A stretch of 8,027 nt of DNA from contig JANXZP010000006.1 in the NCBI GenBank assembly GCA_025355485.1, forward strand, positions 1 through 8,027. Reading direction: 5' to 3'. The notes under the pieces are model-generated. The model was not told the origin of the DNA. It made no database searches and was given only the letters and a program-made list of their open reading frames with translations. Below are positions 1-7,110 of the stretch, in pieces (position 1 is the first letter of the stretch; every line of letters starts with the position of its first letter). A program made the translations under genes and the position numbers. This DNA is from Pseudomonadota bacterium (GTDB lineage Bacteria; Pseudomonadota; Gammaproteobacteria; Xanthomonadales; Xanthomonadaceae).

Positions 1-496
1 GCGGCATGAACGGCGACACGGTGAATTCCTTGCGGAATTTCCAGCCATGCGTGGTGCCGTGCGTAGCCGCCGCCGATACCGGCAGGACGTAGGCGTGGCG
101 CTCGTTCCACGGGATGTTGCTGATCTCGGCCAGCACCCAGTCCAGCGTAGAGCCATCGGCCGCGTAACCGTAATAGATCACGACCGGATTGAAGCAGTGC
201 CCTAAGTAGCGCAGGTGCGCGAGCATGCGGATGGGTCCGTTCGGGCGCACACCAAGGCGCGCCTCGACGGTATCGCGCACGGCGGTATCCAGCGACACGG
301 CCGGATCGCCGTGGTAATCGCTGCGGCGGAATTCGGCGAGGTTGCGACGGCCGACCGACCACAGCCATCGCCCATCGAAAACGCGATCGATTTCGCCGAG
401 ATCGAGATACAGCATGAACATGCGATAGCGGAACGCATGCTCGCGCGGCACAAAGCGCCGATGGTCCACCACGCCTTCGTAGATCGCCGAGTTCAC
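1..496 (-). CDS. DUF1365 family protein, 3' end cut by the window edge
   Basis: The visible 165 residues are the N-terminal part of a DUF1365 protein; family members are usually about 250-270 residues, so about a third is missing beyond the left edge. Recognisable features are the opening AIYEGVVDHRRFVPREHAFRYR, the stretch MLYLDLGEID near residues 28-37, the family signature GHCFNPVVIYY at residues 99-109, and EISNIPWNERHAYVL at about 124-138. The start is a GTG at 496-494 that overlaps the TGA of the upstream flavoprotein gene (495-493) in the arrangement GTGA, which indicates translational coupling. The biochemical role of DUF1365 is not established. The family is repeatedly found beside a FAD amine-oxidase-like gene and a cyclopropane-fatty-acid-synthase-like gene, so a part in membrane-lipid modification is inferred from context. 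The next gene to the left may be that methyltransferase, but it is outside the window. Confidence 0.93.
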   Translation of the reverse strand, partial: MNSAIYEGVVDHRRFVPREHAFRYRMFMLYLDLGEIDRVFDGRWLWSVGRRNLAEFRRSDYHGDPAVSLDTAVRDTVEARLGVRPNGPIRMLAHLRYLGHCFNPVVIYYGYAADGSTLDWVLAEISNIPWNERHAYVLPVSAAATHGTTHGWKFRKEFTVSPFMP

Positions 497-1734
497 CAGT
501 CCACGCCCAGCCCGTGGGCCACGCTGACCGCAGTGCGCAGCCCGTCTTCATGGAAACCGTTGCGCCAGTAAGCGCCGGCGAACCAAGTGCGACGCAGGCC
601 GTTGATCGCGGCGCGGCGGGTTTGCGCCTTGATGCTGGCCTGCGTGTACACCGGATGCCGGTAGCGCATGCGCGCGATGATCTTGCGTGGATCGATATCG
701 GCGCTGCGGTTGAGCGTCACCACCAGCGGTTCGGGGGCGTCCAGCGACTGCAGGATGTTCATGCAGTAACTCACCGTGCACGCGGCGCCTTCCTGCGCCG
801 GAACGTAGGCGTTCCACGCCGCCCACGCCTTGCGGTTGGCCGGCAGCATGCGCGCATCGGTATGCAGTACCACGTCGTTGTTCTGGTAGGGCATCGCGCC
901 TAGGATGCTGCGCTCGAGTTCGCTCGCATCGCCGAGCAGTACCAGCGCATGGTCGCTGTGGCAGGCCATCACCACGTGGTCAAAGGATTCCTCGCCGGCG
1001 TTCGTCGTGATGCGCACGCGATCGCTCTCGCGCAGCACGCGCAGCACTGCGGTGTCGGTGCGCGTTTGGACTTTCCATTCGCGGCGCATCGCGTCGATGT
1101 AGCGCGACGAACCGCCGATCACCGTGCGCCACTCTGGGCGTCCCTTGACCTGCAGCATGCGGTGGTTGCGCATGAAGCGCACCAGGTACTTGGCCGGGAA
1201 ATCCATGATCTGCGCCGATGGCGACGACCACAGCGCGCTGGCCATCGGGATCAGGTGGTCCTCGATGAACAGCGGTGAGTAACGGTGTTGGCGCAGGTAG
1301 TCGCCCAGCGTCGGGCCGGCGCCTTCGGTTTCCAGCAGGTGGTGCGCCTCGCGATAGAAGCGCCGGATCTCGCGCAGCATGCGCAGGTATTTCGGTGCGG
1401 CCAGGTTGCGCGGCTGCACGAACAGGCCGCCGAGGCTGCTCGTGTTGTATTCCAGGCCATTGCGCGCGTCCTGCACCGAGAAACTCATCTTCGTCGGCTG
1501 GGTGTCCACGCGCAGTTCGTCGAACAGCCGCTTCAGCAGCGGATAATTCTCGTTGTTGTAGACGATGAAGCCGGTGTCCACCGCGAACTCGCGACCGCCG
1601 ATGGCGACCTTGTGTGTATGCGTGTGTCCGCCCAGGCGGGAATCGCGCTCGAACAGCACCACCTCGTGCTCGCGCGAGAGCAGCCATGCAGCGCCGAGCC
1701 CTGCGATGCCGCTGCCGACAACGGCGATCTTCAT
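493..1734 (-). CDS. NAD(P)/FAD-dependent amine-oxidase-like flavoprotein (lipid-modification cluster)
   Basis: A complete 413-residue flavoprotein. The N-terminus carries a Rossmann dinucleotide-binding motif, GSGIAG at residues 7-12 after a beta strand (MKIAVV), with an acidic residue ending the second strand (E29). The flavin-amine-oxidase hallmark RLGGHTHT follows at 33-40, then VDTGFIVYN at 52-60, typical of the branch annotated as FAD-dependent oxidoreductase or amine oxidase and found next to DUF1365 and cyclopropane-synthase-like genes. The start ATG at 1734 is preceded by GAGGA (minus strand, 1746-1742) at a good distance, which supports this start. A flavoprotein of this general type in Rhodobacter takes part in furan fatty acid synthesis (UfaD, a desaturation of a methylated acyl chain). 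By analogy this protein may act on membrane phospholipid acyl chains in the cytoplasm or at the inner membrane, but that function is inferred, not shown. It lies 87 bp downstream of the desaturase gene and overlaps the DUF1365 gene by 4 bp, so the three are probably co-transcribed. Confidence 0.93.
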   Translation of the reverse strand: MKIAVVGSGIAGLGAAWLLSREHEVVLFERDSRLGGHTHTHKVAIGGREFAVDTGFIVYNNENYPLLKRLFDELRVDTQPTKMSFSVQDARNGLEYNTSSLGGLFVQPRNLAAPKYLRMLREIRRFYREAHHLLETEGAGPTLGDYLRQHRYSPLFIEDHLIPMASALWSSPSAQIMDFPAKYLVRFMRNHRMLQVKGRPEWRTVIGGSSRYIDAMRREWKVQTRTDTAVLRVLRESDRVRITTNAGEESFDHVVMACHSDHALVLLGDASELERSILGAMPYQNNDVVLHTDARMLPANRKAWAAWNAYVPAQEGAACTVSYCMNILQSLDAPEPLVVTLNRSADIDPRKIIARMRYRHPVYTQASIKAQTRRAAINGLRRTWFAGAYWRNGFHEDGLRTAVSVAHGLGVDW

Positions 1735-1821
1735 GCAACGATCCTCATCACGCGTCTCCGCTCAAGGACATACGATGCGCGCATCCCCATGCACGCGCGG
1801 CGTCGGCGCATCAATCGCCAG

Positions 1822-2796
1822 TCATGACCGCGGCGATTGCAGGCGCGCATTGCGCAGCGCCAATGGCAGCGGCTTGAGATCCCACACCAGTCCCATCGCG
1901 GCCATGGCCCTGAGCACATAGTACGTCACGTCGTACTCCCACCAGCGGAAGCCCTGCCGCGCCGATCCGGGGAAATGGTGGTGGTTGTTGTGCCAGCCCT
2001 CGCCGAACGTGATGATCGCCAGAAACCAGTTGTTGCGGCTGTTGTCGCGGGTGGCGAAACGCCGCGTACCCCAGCGGTGCGCGAATGAGTTGATCGTCAC
2101 CGTGCAGTGGAACAGCACGATCGTCGAAATGAAGAATCCCCACACCAGCAATTGCGGTCCGCTGGTGTGCAAGCCGGGCGCGTATATCGCGAGGATCTTG
2201 CCGAGCACGAACAGCACCGCGGCCAATGCGGCCGGGACCAGCAGGTCGTAACGATCCAGCCAGCGCAGTTCGGGATATTTCATCAGGTCAGGCACATTCG
2301 CATGTTCGGTCACGAAGCCGCGCGGCGACATGAACCAGCCCATGTGGCTCCAGAACAGGCTGCGTGTGACCGGCGAATGCAGGTCGTGTTCGGTATCGGA
2401 ATGACGATGGTGATTGCGATGGTGCGCCGCCCACCACAACGGACCGCGCTGCACCGAGGCCGCACCGAGCAATGCAAACGCGAACTGCAGCACGCGCGAG
2501 GTCTTGAACGCTTTATGCGAGAAATAGCGGTGATAGAACGCGGTGATCGCGAACATGCGCACGCAGTACATCGCCAGCGCCGTCCACAACGCGAACCACG
2601 AGAACCCCACCCAGACCACGCCAAGGCAGGCTAGGTGCAACGCTAGGAACGGAACCACGCGCACCCAGTCCACGCGATCGAGCGCCCGCAGGTCGTTGGT
2701 ATCCACCGCCGCGTTGTCGAACCAGCGCACGAAGCCGCGCAGCACGCGCTGGGCGAGGTTGGGTTCGGTCGCGGTGGCCGATGCGTCGGTGGTCAT
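1822..2796 (-). CDS. Membrane fatty-acid (acyl-CoA delta-9-type) desaturase
   Basis: A complete 324-residue integral-membrane di-iron desaturase of the stearoyl-CoA desaturase type. All the iron-ligand histidine boxes are present: HRYFSH at residues 89-94, HHRNHH at 125-130 with a further His at 132, and HNNHH at 269-273 within EGWHNNHHHFP. The extra ligand motif NSFAH ends at H240. Hydrophobic stretches around 47-85, 103-113, 185-204 and 213-232 fit the usual four-helix membrane core with the boxes facing the cytoplasm. Such enzymes use O2 and electrons from a redox partner to insert a cis double bond, commonly at carbon 9, into a saturated acyl chain; the exact position cannot be read from sequence. 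The ATG at 2796 lacks a clear Shine-Dalgarno sequence. The gene leads a probable operon with the flavoprotein and DUF1365 genes and is divergent from the pseudouridine synthase gene across 113 bp, where I could not pick a convincing promoter. Confidence 0.95.
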   Translation of the reverse strand: MTTDASATATEPNLAQRVLRGFVRWFDNAAVDTNDLRALDRVDWVRVVPFLALHLACLGVVWVGFSWFALWTALAMYCVRMFAITAFYHRYFSHKAFKTSRVLQFAFALLGAASVQRGPLWWAAHHRNHHRHSDTEHDLHSPVTRSLFWSHMGWFMSPRGFVTEHANVPDLMKYPELRWLDRYDLLVPAALAAVLFVLGKILAIYAPGLHTSGPQLLVWGFFISTIVLFHCTVTINSFAHRWGTRRFATRDNSRNNWFLAIITFGEGWHNNHHHFPGSARQGFRWWEYDVTYYVLRAMAAMGLVWDLKPLPLALRNARLQSPRS

Positions 2797-2909
2797 GCGG
2801 GCAGTGTGGCCGGAAGGCGGTGATTTCGGAGTGAAATGCGCCGGATCGCGACGGTCGCACGTGCAGGCCTAGTCTGGCGTTTCCGCTCGCGCTTGGCCAT
2901 GCTGCGCAA

Positions 2910-3662
2910 ATGCCCGAACATACGCCACCGCATGCGCAGGTCGTTCGCCGCCACGGCCTTGCGCGCGTGATTTCGAAAATGGGAATCGCATCGCGCATGG
3001 TCTCCGCGCGCTGGATCGCGGACGGCCGCGTTGCGGTGAACGGCCGCGTGCAGCACGATCCGGAATATCCAACGTTGCAGGGCAGCGATCGCATCGCGCT
3101 GGATGGGCGCGATATCGGTGCTGAAGCGCGCGTCTATCTGATGCTCAACAAGCCGCGCGGACTCGTCACGACGACCGATGACGAACACGGCCGCGATACC
3201 GTGTATCAATGCCTCGATGATGCATCGTTGCCGTGGTTGATGCCGGTCGGCCGGCTCGACAAGGCCAGCGAAGGTTTGCTGCTGTTCTGCAACGATCCCG
3301 AATGGGCCGCGCGCATCGCCGATCCGGCGAGCGGACCCGACAAGGCCTATCACGTGCAGGTCGATTGCATTCCGGATGAAGCATTGCTCGCGCGATTGAA
3401 GGCCGGTATCGATTGCGATGGCGAACGCATGTCCGCGAAATCCGCAACGCTGCTGCGCCACGGCGCGAAGAACGCGTGGCTGGAAATCGTGCTGGATGAA
3501 GGCCGCAACCGCCAGATCCGCCGCCTGCTCGCGTCGCAGGACATCGGTGTGCTGCGATTGATCAGGGTCGCGATTGGATCGCTGCAACTCGGCGATCTTG
3601 CGAAAGGCCAATGGCGGATGTTGTCGGAAGACGAAGCGAACGCACTCGCGTCGCTGCGTTGA
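2910..3662 (+). CDS. RsuA/RluB/RluF-family ribosomal pseudouridine synthase
   Basis: A complete 250-residue enzyme that converts specific uridines of ribosomal RNA to pseudouridine. An S4 RNA-binding domain covers about residues 16-61 (LARVISKMGIASR, then the IADGRVAVNGR segment). The catalytic domain follows: YLMLNKPRGLVTT at 76-88, the active-site motif GRLDKASEGLLL at 114-125 with the nucleophile D117, KAYHV at 145-149, and EGRNRQIRRLL at 197-207. The size fits this family (E. coli RsuA 231, RluB about 290 residues). The precise target (16S versus 23S position) cannot be assigned, so no symbol is given. The ATG at 2910 has no obvious Shine-Dalgarno sequence, but the S4 domain begins soon after it and later starts would cut into that domain. 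It is the only plus-strand gene in the window and ends 7 bp from the convergent accA stop codon, leaving no room for an independent terminator between them. Confidence 0.95.
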   Translation: MPEHTPPHAQVVRRHGLARVISKMGIASRMVSARWIADGRVAVNGRVQHDPEYPTLQGSDRIALDGRDIGAEARVYLMLNKPRGLVTTTDDEHGRDTVYQCLDDASLPWLMPVGRLDKASEGLLLFCNDPEWAARIADPASGPDKAYHVQVDCIPDEALLARLKAGIDCDGERMSAKSATLLRHGAKNAWLEIVLDEGRNRQIRRLLASQDIGVLRLIRVAIGSLQLGDLAKGQWRMLSEDEANALASLR

Positions 3663-3669
3663 ATGTGGA

Positions 3670-4635
3670 TCAGGTCGCTGCCGCCTCATAAGCGCCATAA
3701 CCGCGCAGCCGCTCGTAGCGTTTTCCCAGCAGTGCACCGCGATCGATCGCTTCGAGCTTGTCGAGCTCCCGCAGCAGCACGCCTTTCAACCGTTCGGCCA
3801 TCGCCTGTGGATCGCGGTGTGCGCCGCCGAGCGGTTCCTTGATGATCTTGTCGATCAGTCCGAGTTCGAGCAGGCGCGGCGCGGTGATGCCCATCGCCTC
3901 GGCGGCGTCCTTCGCCTTTTCCGGCGACTTCCACAGGATCGACGCGCAGCCTTCGGGCGTGATCACCGAATAGGTCGCGTATTCGAGCATCAGCGTGCGG
4001 TCGCCGACGCCGATCGCGAGCGCGCCACCGGAGCCGCCTTCGCCGGTCACCGTGCACACGATCGGCACGCGCAGCTCGGCCATCTCCAGCAGGTTGCGTG
4101 CGATCGCTTCGGATTGTCCGCGCTCTTCCGCACCGACACCCGGATACGCACCCGGCGTGTCGATGTAAGTCAGCAGCGGCAGGTCGAAGCGCTCGGCCAT
4201 CTTCATCAGCCGCAACGCCTTGCGATAGCCCTCTGGGCGCGGCATGCCGAAATTGCGGCGGATTTTTGTTTTCGTGTCGCGGCCTTTCTGGTGGCCGATC
4301 ACCATCACGCTGCGCCCGTCGATGCGCGCGAGGCCGCCGACGATCGCGGCGTCGTCGGCGAATGCGCGATCGCCCGCGAGCTCGTGGAACTCGTCGCAGA
4401 TCAGCCGTAAATAATCGAGCGTGTACGGCCGCGCCGGATGCCGCGCGAGCTGCGACACCTGCCACGAGGTGAGGTTGCGGAAAATCTCGGCCGTGCGCGC
4501 ACGCAGCTTTTCCTGAAGGCCGTGCACTTCCTCGTCGATGTTCACCGCCGGGCCATGGCTGGCATGGCGCAGTTCCTGGATCTTGGCTTCCAGGTCGGCG
4601 ATCGGCTGTTCGAAATCGAGGAAGTTCGGGTTCAT
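3670..4635 (-). CDS. accA: Acetyl-CoA carboxylase carboxyltransferase subunit alpha
   Basis: A complete 321-residue AccA, almost the same length as the E. coli protein (319). With AccD it forms the carboxyltransferase that moves the carboxyl group from biotinylated AccB to acetyl-CoA, giving malonyl-CoA, the committed step of fatty-acid synthesis in the cytoplasm. The family landmarks are intact: an N-terminal helical segment starting NFLDFEQPIADLEAKI, the stretch DTPGAYPGVGAEERGQSEAI at about 159-178, the oxyanion-hole region GEGGSGGALAIGVGDR at 198-213, YSVITPEGCASILWKS at 222-237, and EPLGGAHR at 267-274. The start ATG at 4635 has only a weak GGA upstream, but the N-terminus matches the family. 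In gammaproteobacteria accA usually follows dnaE directly; here a kinase gene lies between them, with a 153-bp gap before accA that probably holds its own promoter. Confidence 0.98.
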   Translation of the reverse strand: MNPNFLDFEQPIADLEAKIQELRHASHGPAVNIDEEVHGLQEKLRARTAEIFRNLTSWQVSQLARHPARPYTLDYLRLICDEFHELAGDRAFADDAAIVGGLARIDGRSVMVIGHQKGRDTKTKIRRNFGMPRPEGYRKALRLMKMAERFDLPLLTYIDTPGAYPGVGAEERGQSEAIARNLLEMAELRVPIVCTVTGEGGSGGALAIGVGDRTLMLEYATYSVITPEGCASILWKSPEKAKDAAEAMGITAPRLLELGLIDKIIKEPLGGAHRDPQAMAERLKGVLLRELDKLEAIDRGALLGKRYERLRGYGAYEAAAT

Positions 4636-4671
4636 CAGAATCCGGTCACACCGCGCGAGGCGGGGGAATGG

Positions 4672-4700
4672 ATGATAGCCGGAGCGGGGCAGTGGCTCCA
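4672..4700 (-). promoter_or_regulatory. Possible sigma-70 promoter for accA
   Basis: On the minus strand, TATCAT at 4677-4672 is one base from the -10 consensus and sits 37 bp upstream of the accA start codon. A 17-bp spacer separates it from TGGAGC at 4700-4695, which matches the -35 consensus at only three positions. The location in the 153-bp gap downstream of the kinase gene makes an accA promoter plausible, but the -35 box is weak and the call rests on eye matching alone. Confidence 0.35.
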
Positions 4701-4761
4701 GTTTGAGGGCTCAGTCGCGCGAGGCAGCGGCTGCGTGGAAGCGGCTCGAGCAAGTGTCTCT

Positions 4762-4785
4762 GACGCCGTTTCGGACGCCGTTTCG
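4762..4785. repeat. Perfect 12-bp tandem duplication after the kinase stop codon
   Basis: The 12-mer GACGCCGTTTCG occurs twice with no gap (4762-4773 and 4774-4785), beginning 4 bp downstream of the kinase stop codon in the direction of transcription. It lies in the noncoding gap before accA. I see no associated hairpin or U-run. It may be simple slippage or a pair of protein-binding sites; there is nothing to choose between these. Confidence 0.8.
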
Positions 4786-4788
4786 AGG

Positions 4789-7026
4789 CTATTGGCACTG
4801 CCGCCAACGTACGGTTGCAGCTGGGTTGCCCGGCTGGTCGATCTGCAGGCGGGTCAGCCGGATTTCCTCGTACTGCTTGAGGATGCCGCAGACATCATCG
4901 ATCAGCTTCGCATCGGTGCCGTCGGACTGTTTCAGGCTCAACTCCATCGTCGAGTCCGTGGGCCACGCCGCATGGGCGACCCCGGCGAGTGCGGACACCT
5001 GTTTTGCGGCGATAGCGCGACGCTCGATGCGCTGCTGGTCGGTCAAGCTCGCGACTTCGGTCCGCTTCGCCTCGGCGGCGGCGATGTGCTGCTCAATGGC
5101 TCTCGCATCCGCCGCCGGTGGCGGCGCGGCCACTGGGTGGGCGCTCACGGACGCTGTGGCGACGGTGGCGGCGCTGGCTTCCGGGGACGATTGGCCGGCG
5201 AACAGGAACGTCGCCATGCCCAGCAGGAGACTGCTGGCGGCGCCGATCCAGAGGCCGTTCCTGGTCTGGGTCGCCACTTGCAGGCGCACATGGTCGAGGA
5301 CGTTCGCAGGGAGGAATGGCCGAACCCTCGGCCAGATGGTGGCGCCGTCGATCAGGTCGATGGAATGGCGCTTGGCGAGATCGCGTACCGAATCCTCGAT
5401 CGACCCCAGGGTCAGGAGGATGCCCCGCGTTGCCCCCTGTGTTTCGAGACCTTTGGCGAATTCGCGCACATTGGCCTCGCCGATACGATAGGCAGTGCCC
5501 AGCTTGAAGCCCAACAGGACGCGTTCATCCCCGCGCAGAAGCAGGAATTCGGTGCCGCCATCGCCGGTCGGCTTGAATCCGGGTTCTTCCTTGTAGCCAT
5601 CTCGGCCCAGCACTTCGAGCGTCAGGCTGATGCAGTCGCGCCATTTCATGTTGGCCAGTGAATGGATGCCGGCTTCGGTTTCTACGCGACGCCGGCGATG
5701 CACGCCGAACCAGTAACCCATCGCCGCAAGCGCAAGCAAGGTGACGATGGCGGCTGCAAAGTAGGCGGCAACCGGTGTCGTGGGCACGACCGGAATGGTC
5801 TCGCTGGTCGTGGTCGATGGGCCGGATGCGGACACGCTCGTGGTCGTCGTCGGTACGTGGGTGGTGCCGGCTCCGAACATCCCGGATATTTCCCCGCGCA
5901 AGGCCCAGGTCGCGCCAGCGAGGAACATGAGCAGGGAAAGGATCAGCGGGGACCATCGGGATTTCACCGAGGAGGCCGGCGCACCCGGCGAATCCGACGC
6001 CGGTTCGCTGCCCGCTGCCCCGGGCGAGGTTGTCGACTGATTCAGCGTGTTGACCGTCGGCGTGATAGTCGACGGGCGCTTGCCCATTTCGGGCGGTGGT
6101 GTCGCGACGCGCGGACGGGAGCCGGGCGTCATCGGAGTGGCCAGGCCGATCATGGTTCCCGTAGTCCCAGCGGGCGGTGGGATAGCCACCTTGATCGCGC
6201 CGCCGCCGGTGATCAATGGATGCTGTTTCAGATCGGCGATCAGTTCGTGCATGCTCTGGTAGCGCTCAGCGGGATCCTTGGCCAGCATCCTGGTGAGGAT
6301 GGTGACAACCGCGGCATCGATGTCCGGGTTGAAATCGCGCACGTCCGGGGCTTGCGTCTCCACCACCTCGTGCATGAGTTTGTAGACGTTGGATTCGGAG
6401 AACGGGGTGCGTCCTGCCAGCATTTCGAACAACACGATGCCGACCGCGTAAATTTCCGAACGCGCGTCGACCGGATTGCCTTGCATGACCTCCGGCGACA
6501 GGTAGGCGGCCGTGCCGACCACATCGCCTGCGTTCGTCAGCTTGGCGCTCACGTCGTGGTTGGCCAGGGCGATGCCGAAGTCGGCGATCTTCACCTGGCC
6601 GCGCTGGTTGAGCATCAGGTTGGCCGGCTTGATGTCGCGGTGGATGACGCCGCGATCGTGCGCCGTGGACAGTCCGCGCGCCGTTTCGAGCACGATCTTC
6701 AGCGCATCGTCGGATCCTAGGCGGCCATCGCGCTTGAGCAGGGTGGCGATCGATACGCCATCGACGAATTCCATGACGAAGAACGGTTCGTCGTTTTCCT
6801 GGCCGATGGAATAGATCTGGATGATGTGCGGGTCGTTGAGCGCGGCCATCGAGCGCGCTTCGCGCAGGAATCGCTCGACCACGACGGGATCGTGCGCCAG
6901 CATCGGCGACAGTTCCTTGATCGCCACATAGCGCGCCAATGCCGGCTCGTAGCCCTTGTAGACCACGCCCATGCCGCCGCGACCGATTTCGGCGACGATT
7001 TCATAGTTGCCCAGATACTTTTTCAT
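4789..7026 (-). CDS. Membrane Ser/Thr protein kinase with an Mrr-like nuclease-fold domain
   Basis: A complete 745-residue protein. Residues about 8-267 form a canonical bacterial (PknB-type) protein kinase: glycine loop GRGGMG (15-20), ATP-anchoring K37 in VAIK, E56 of helix C, catalytic HRDIKPAN (129-136, D131), DFG (149-151), and an activation loop with T164 and T172 before SPE. It should be active. A Pro/Thr/Ser-rich linker (271-355) precedes transmembrane helix 1 (about 358-376), a Thr/Ser-rich loop (377-418), helix 2 (about 419-441) and the positive patch HRRRR. Residues about 456-570 resemble the Mrr-type restriction-endonuclease fold (WRDCISLTLEVLGRDGY, DGGTEFLLLRG, RGILLTLG, IDLIDG), with altered catalytic positions. 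Helix 3 (about 591-611) leads to an Ala-rich segment and a C-terminal domain of no recognised family with Cys713 and Cys744. The positive-inside rule puts the kinase and Mrr-like domains in the cytoplasm and the C-terminus in the periplasm. The ATG at 7026 follows GGAG at 7034-7031. It lies between dnaE and accA. The kinase call is secure; the role is unknown. Confidence 0.95.
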   Translation of the reverse strand: MKKYLGNYEIVAEIGRGGMGVVYKGYEPALARYVAIKELSPMLAHDPVVVERFLREARSMAALNDPHIIQIYSIGQENDEPFFVMEFVDGVSIATLLKRDGRLGSDDALKIVLETARGLSTAHDRGVIHRDIKPANLMLNQRGQVKIADFGIALANHDVSAKLTNAGDVVGTAAYLSPEVMQGNPVDARSEIYAVGIVLFEMLAGRTPFSESNVYKLMHEVVETQAPDVRDFNPDIDAAVVTILTRMLAKDPAERYQSMHELIADLKQHPLITGGGAIKVAIPPPAGTTGTMIGLATPMTPGSRPRVATPPPEMGKRPSTITPTVNTLNQSTTSPGAAGSEPASDSPGAPASSVKSRWSPLILSLLMFLAGATWALRGEISGMFGAGTTHVPTTTTSVSASGPSTTTSETIPVVPTTPVAAYFAAAIVTLLALAAMGYWFGVHRRRRVETEAGIHSLANMKWRDCISLTLEVLGRDGYKEEPGFKPTGDGGTEFLLLRGDERVLLGFKLGTAYRIGEANVREFAKGLETQGATRGILLTLGSIEDSVRDLAKRHSIDLIDGATIWPRVRPFLPANVLDHVRLQVATQTRNGLWIGAASSLLLGMATFLFAGQSSPEASAATVATASVSAHPVAAPPPAADARAIEQHIAAAEAKRTEVASLTDQQRIERRAIAAKQVSALAGVAHAAWPTDSTMELSLKQSDGTDAKLIDDVCGILKQYEEIRLTRLQIDQPGNPAATVRWRQCQ

Positions 7027-7110
7027 CAGTCTCCGCCCCCGATAGTGGGCATGGTAGCCCGCAAGGGCAGGGTTCGGAAAGCTTCACGGGGATCCGTCGC
7101 CGGGCCTGAG

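Noticed and set aside
980..1738. 252-codon minus-strand frame overlapping the flavoprotein gene
   Set aside because: It is an out-of-frame shadow with Arg/Ala/His-rich composition; the overlapping frame has the Rossmann motif and full family length.
2793..3737. 314-codon minus-strand frame opposite the pseudouridine synthase gene
   Set aside because: The plus strand carries a complete pseudouridine synthase with its S4 domain and catalytic motif. The antisense frame runs through the ends of both neighbouring genes and shows no family features.
4438..6720. Long plus-strand open frames (407 and 352 codons) opposite the kinase gene
   Set aside because: They are antisense to a gene with clear kinase motifs, contain no recognisable domain, are rich in Arg/Gly/Ala/His as expected from reading GC-rich coding DNA backwards, and follow from the low stop-codon frequency at this base composition.
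7051..7080. Sigma-70 promoter for the kinase gene
   Set aside because: TACCAT on the minus strand matches only four of six -10 positions and no acceptable -35 box lies 16-18 bp upstream.
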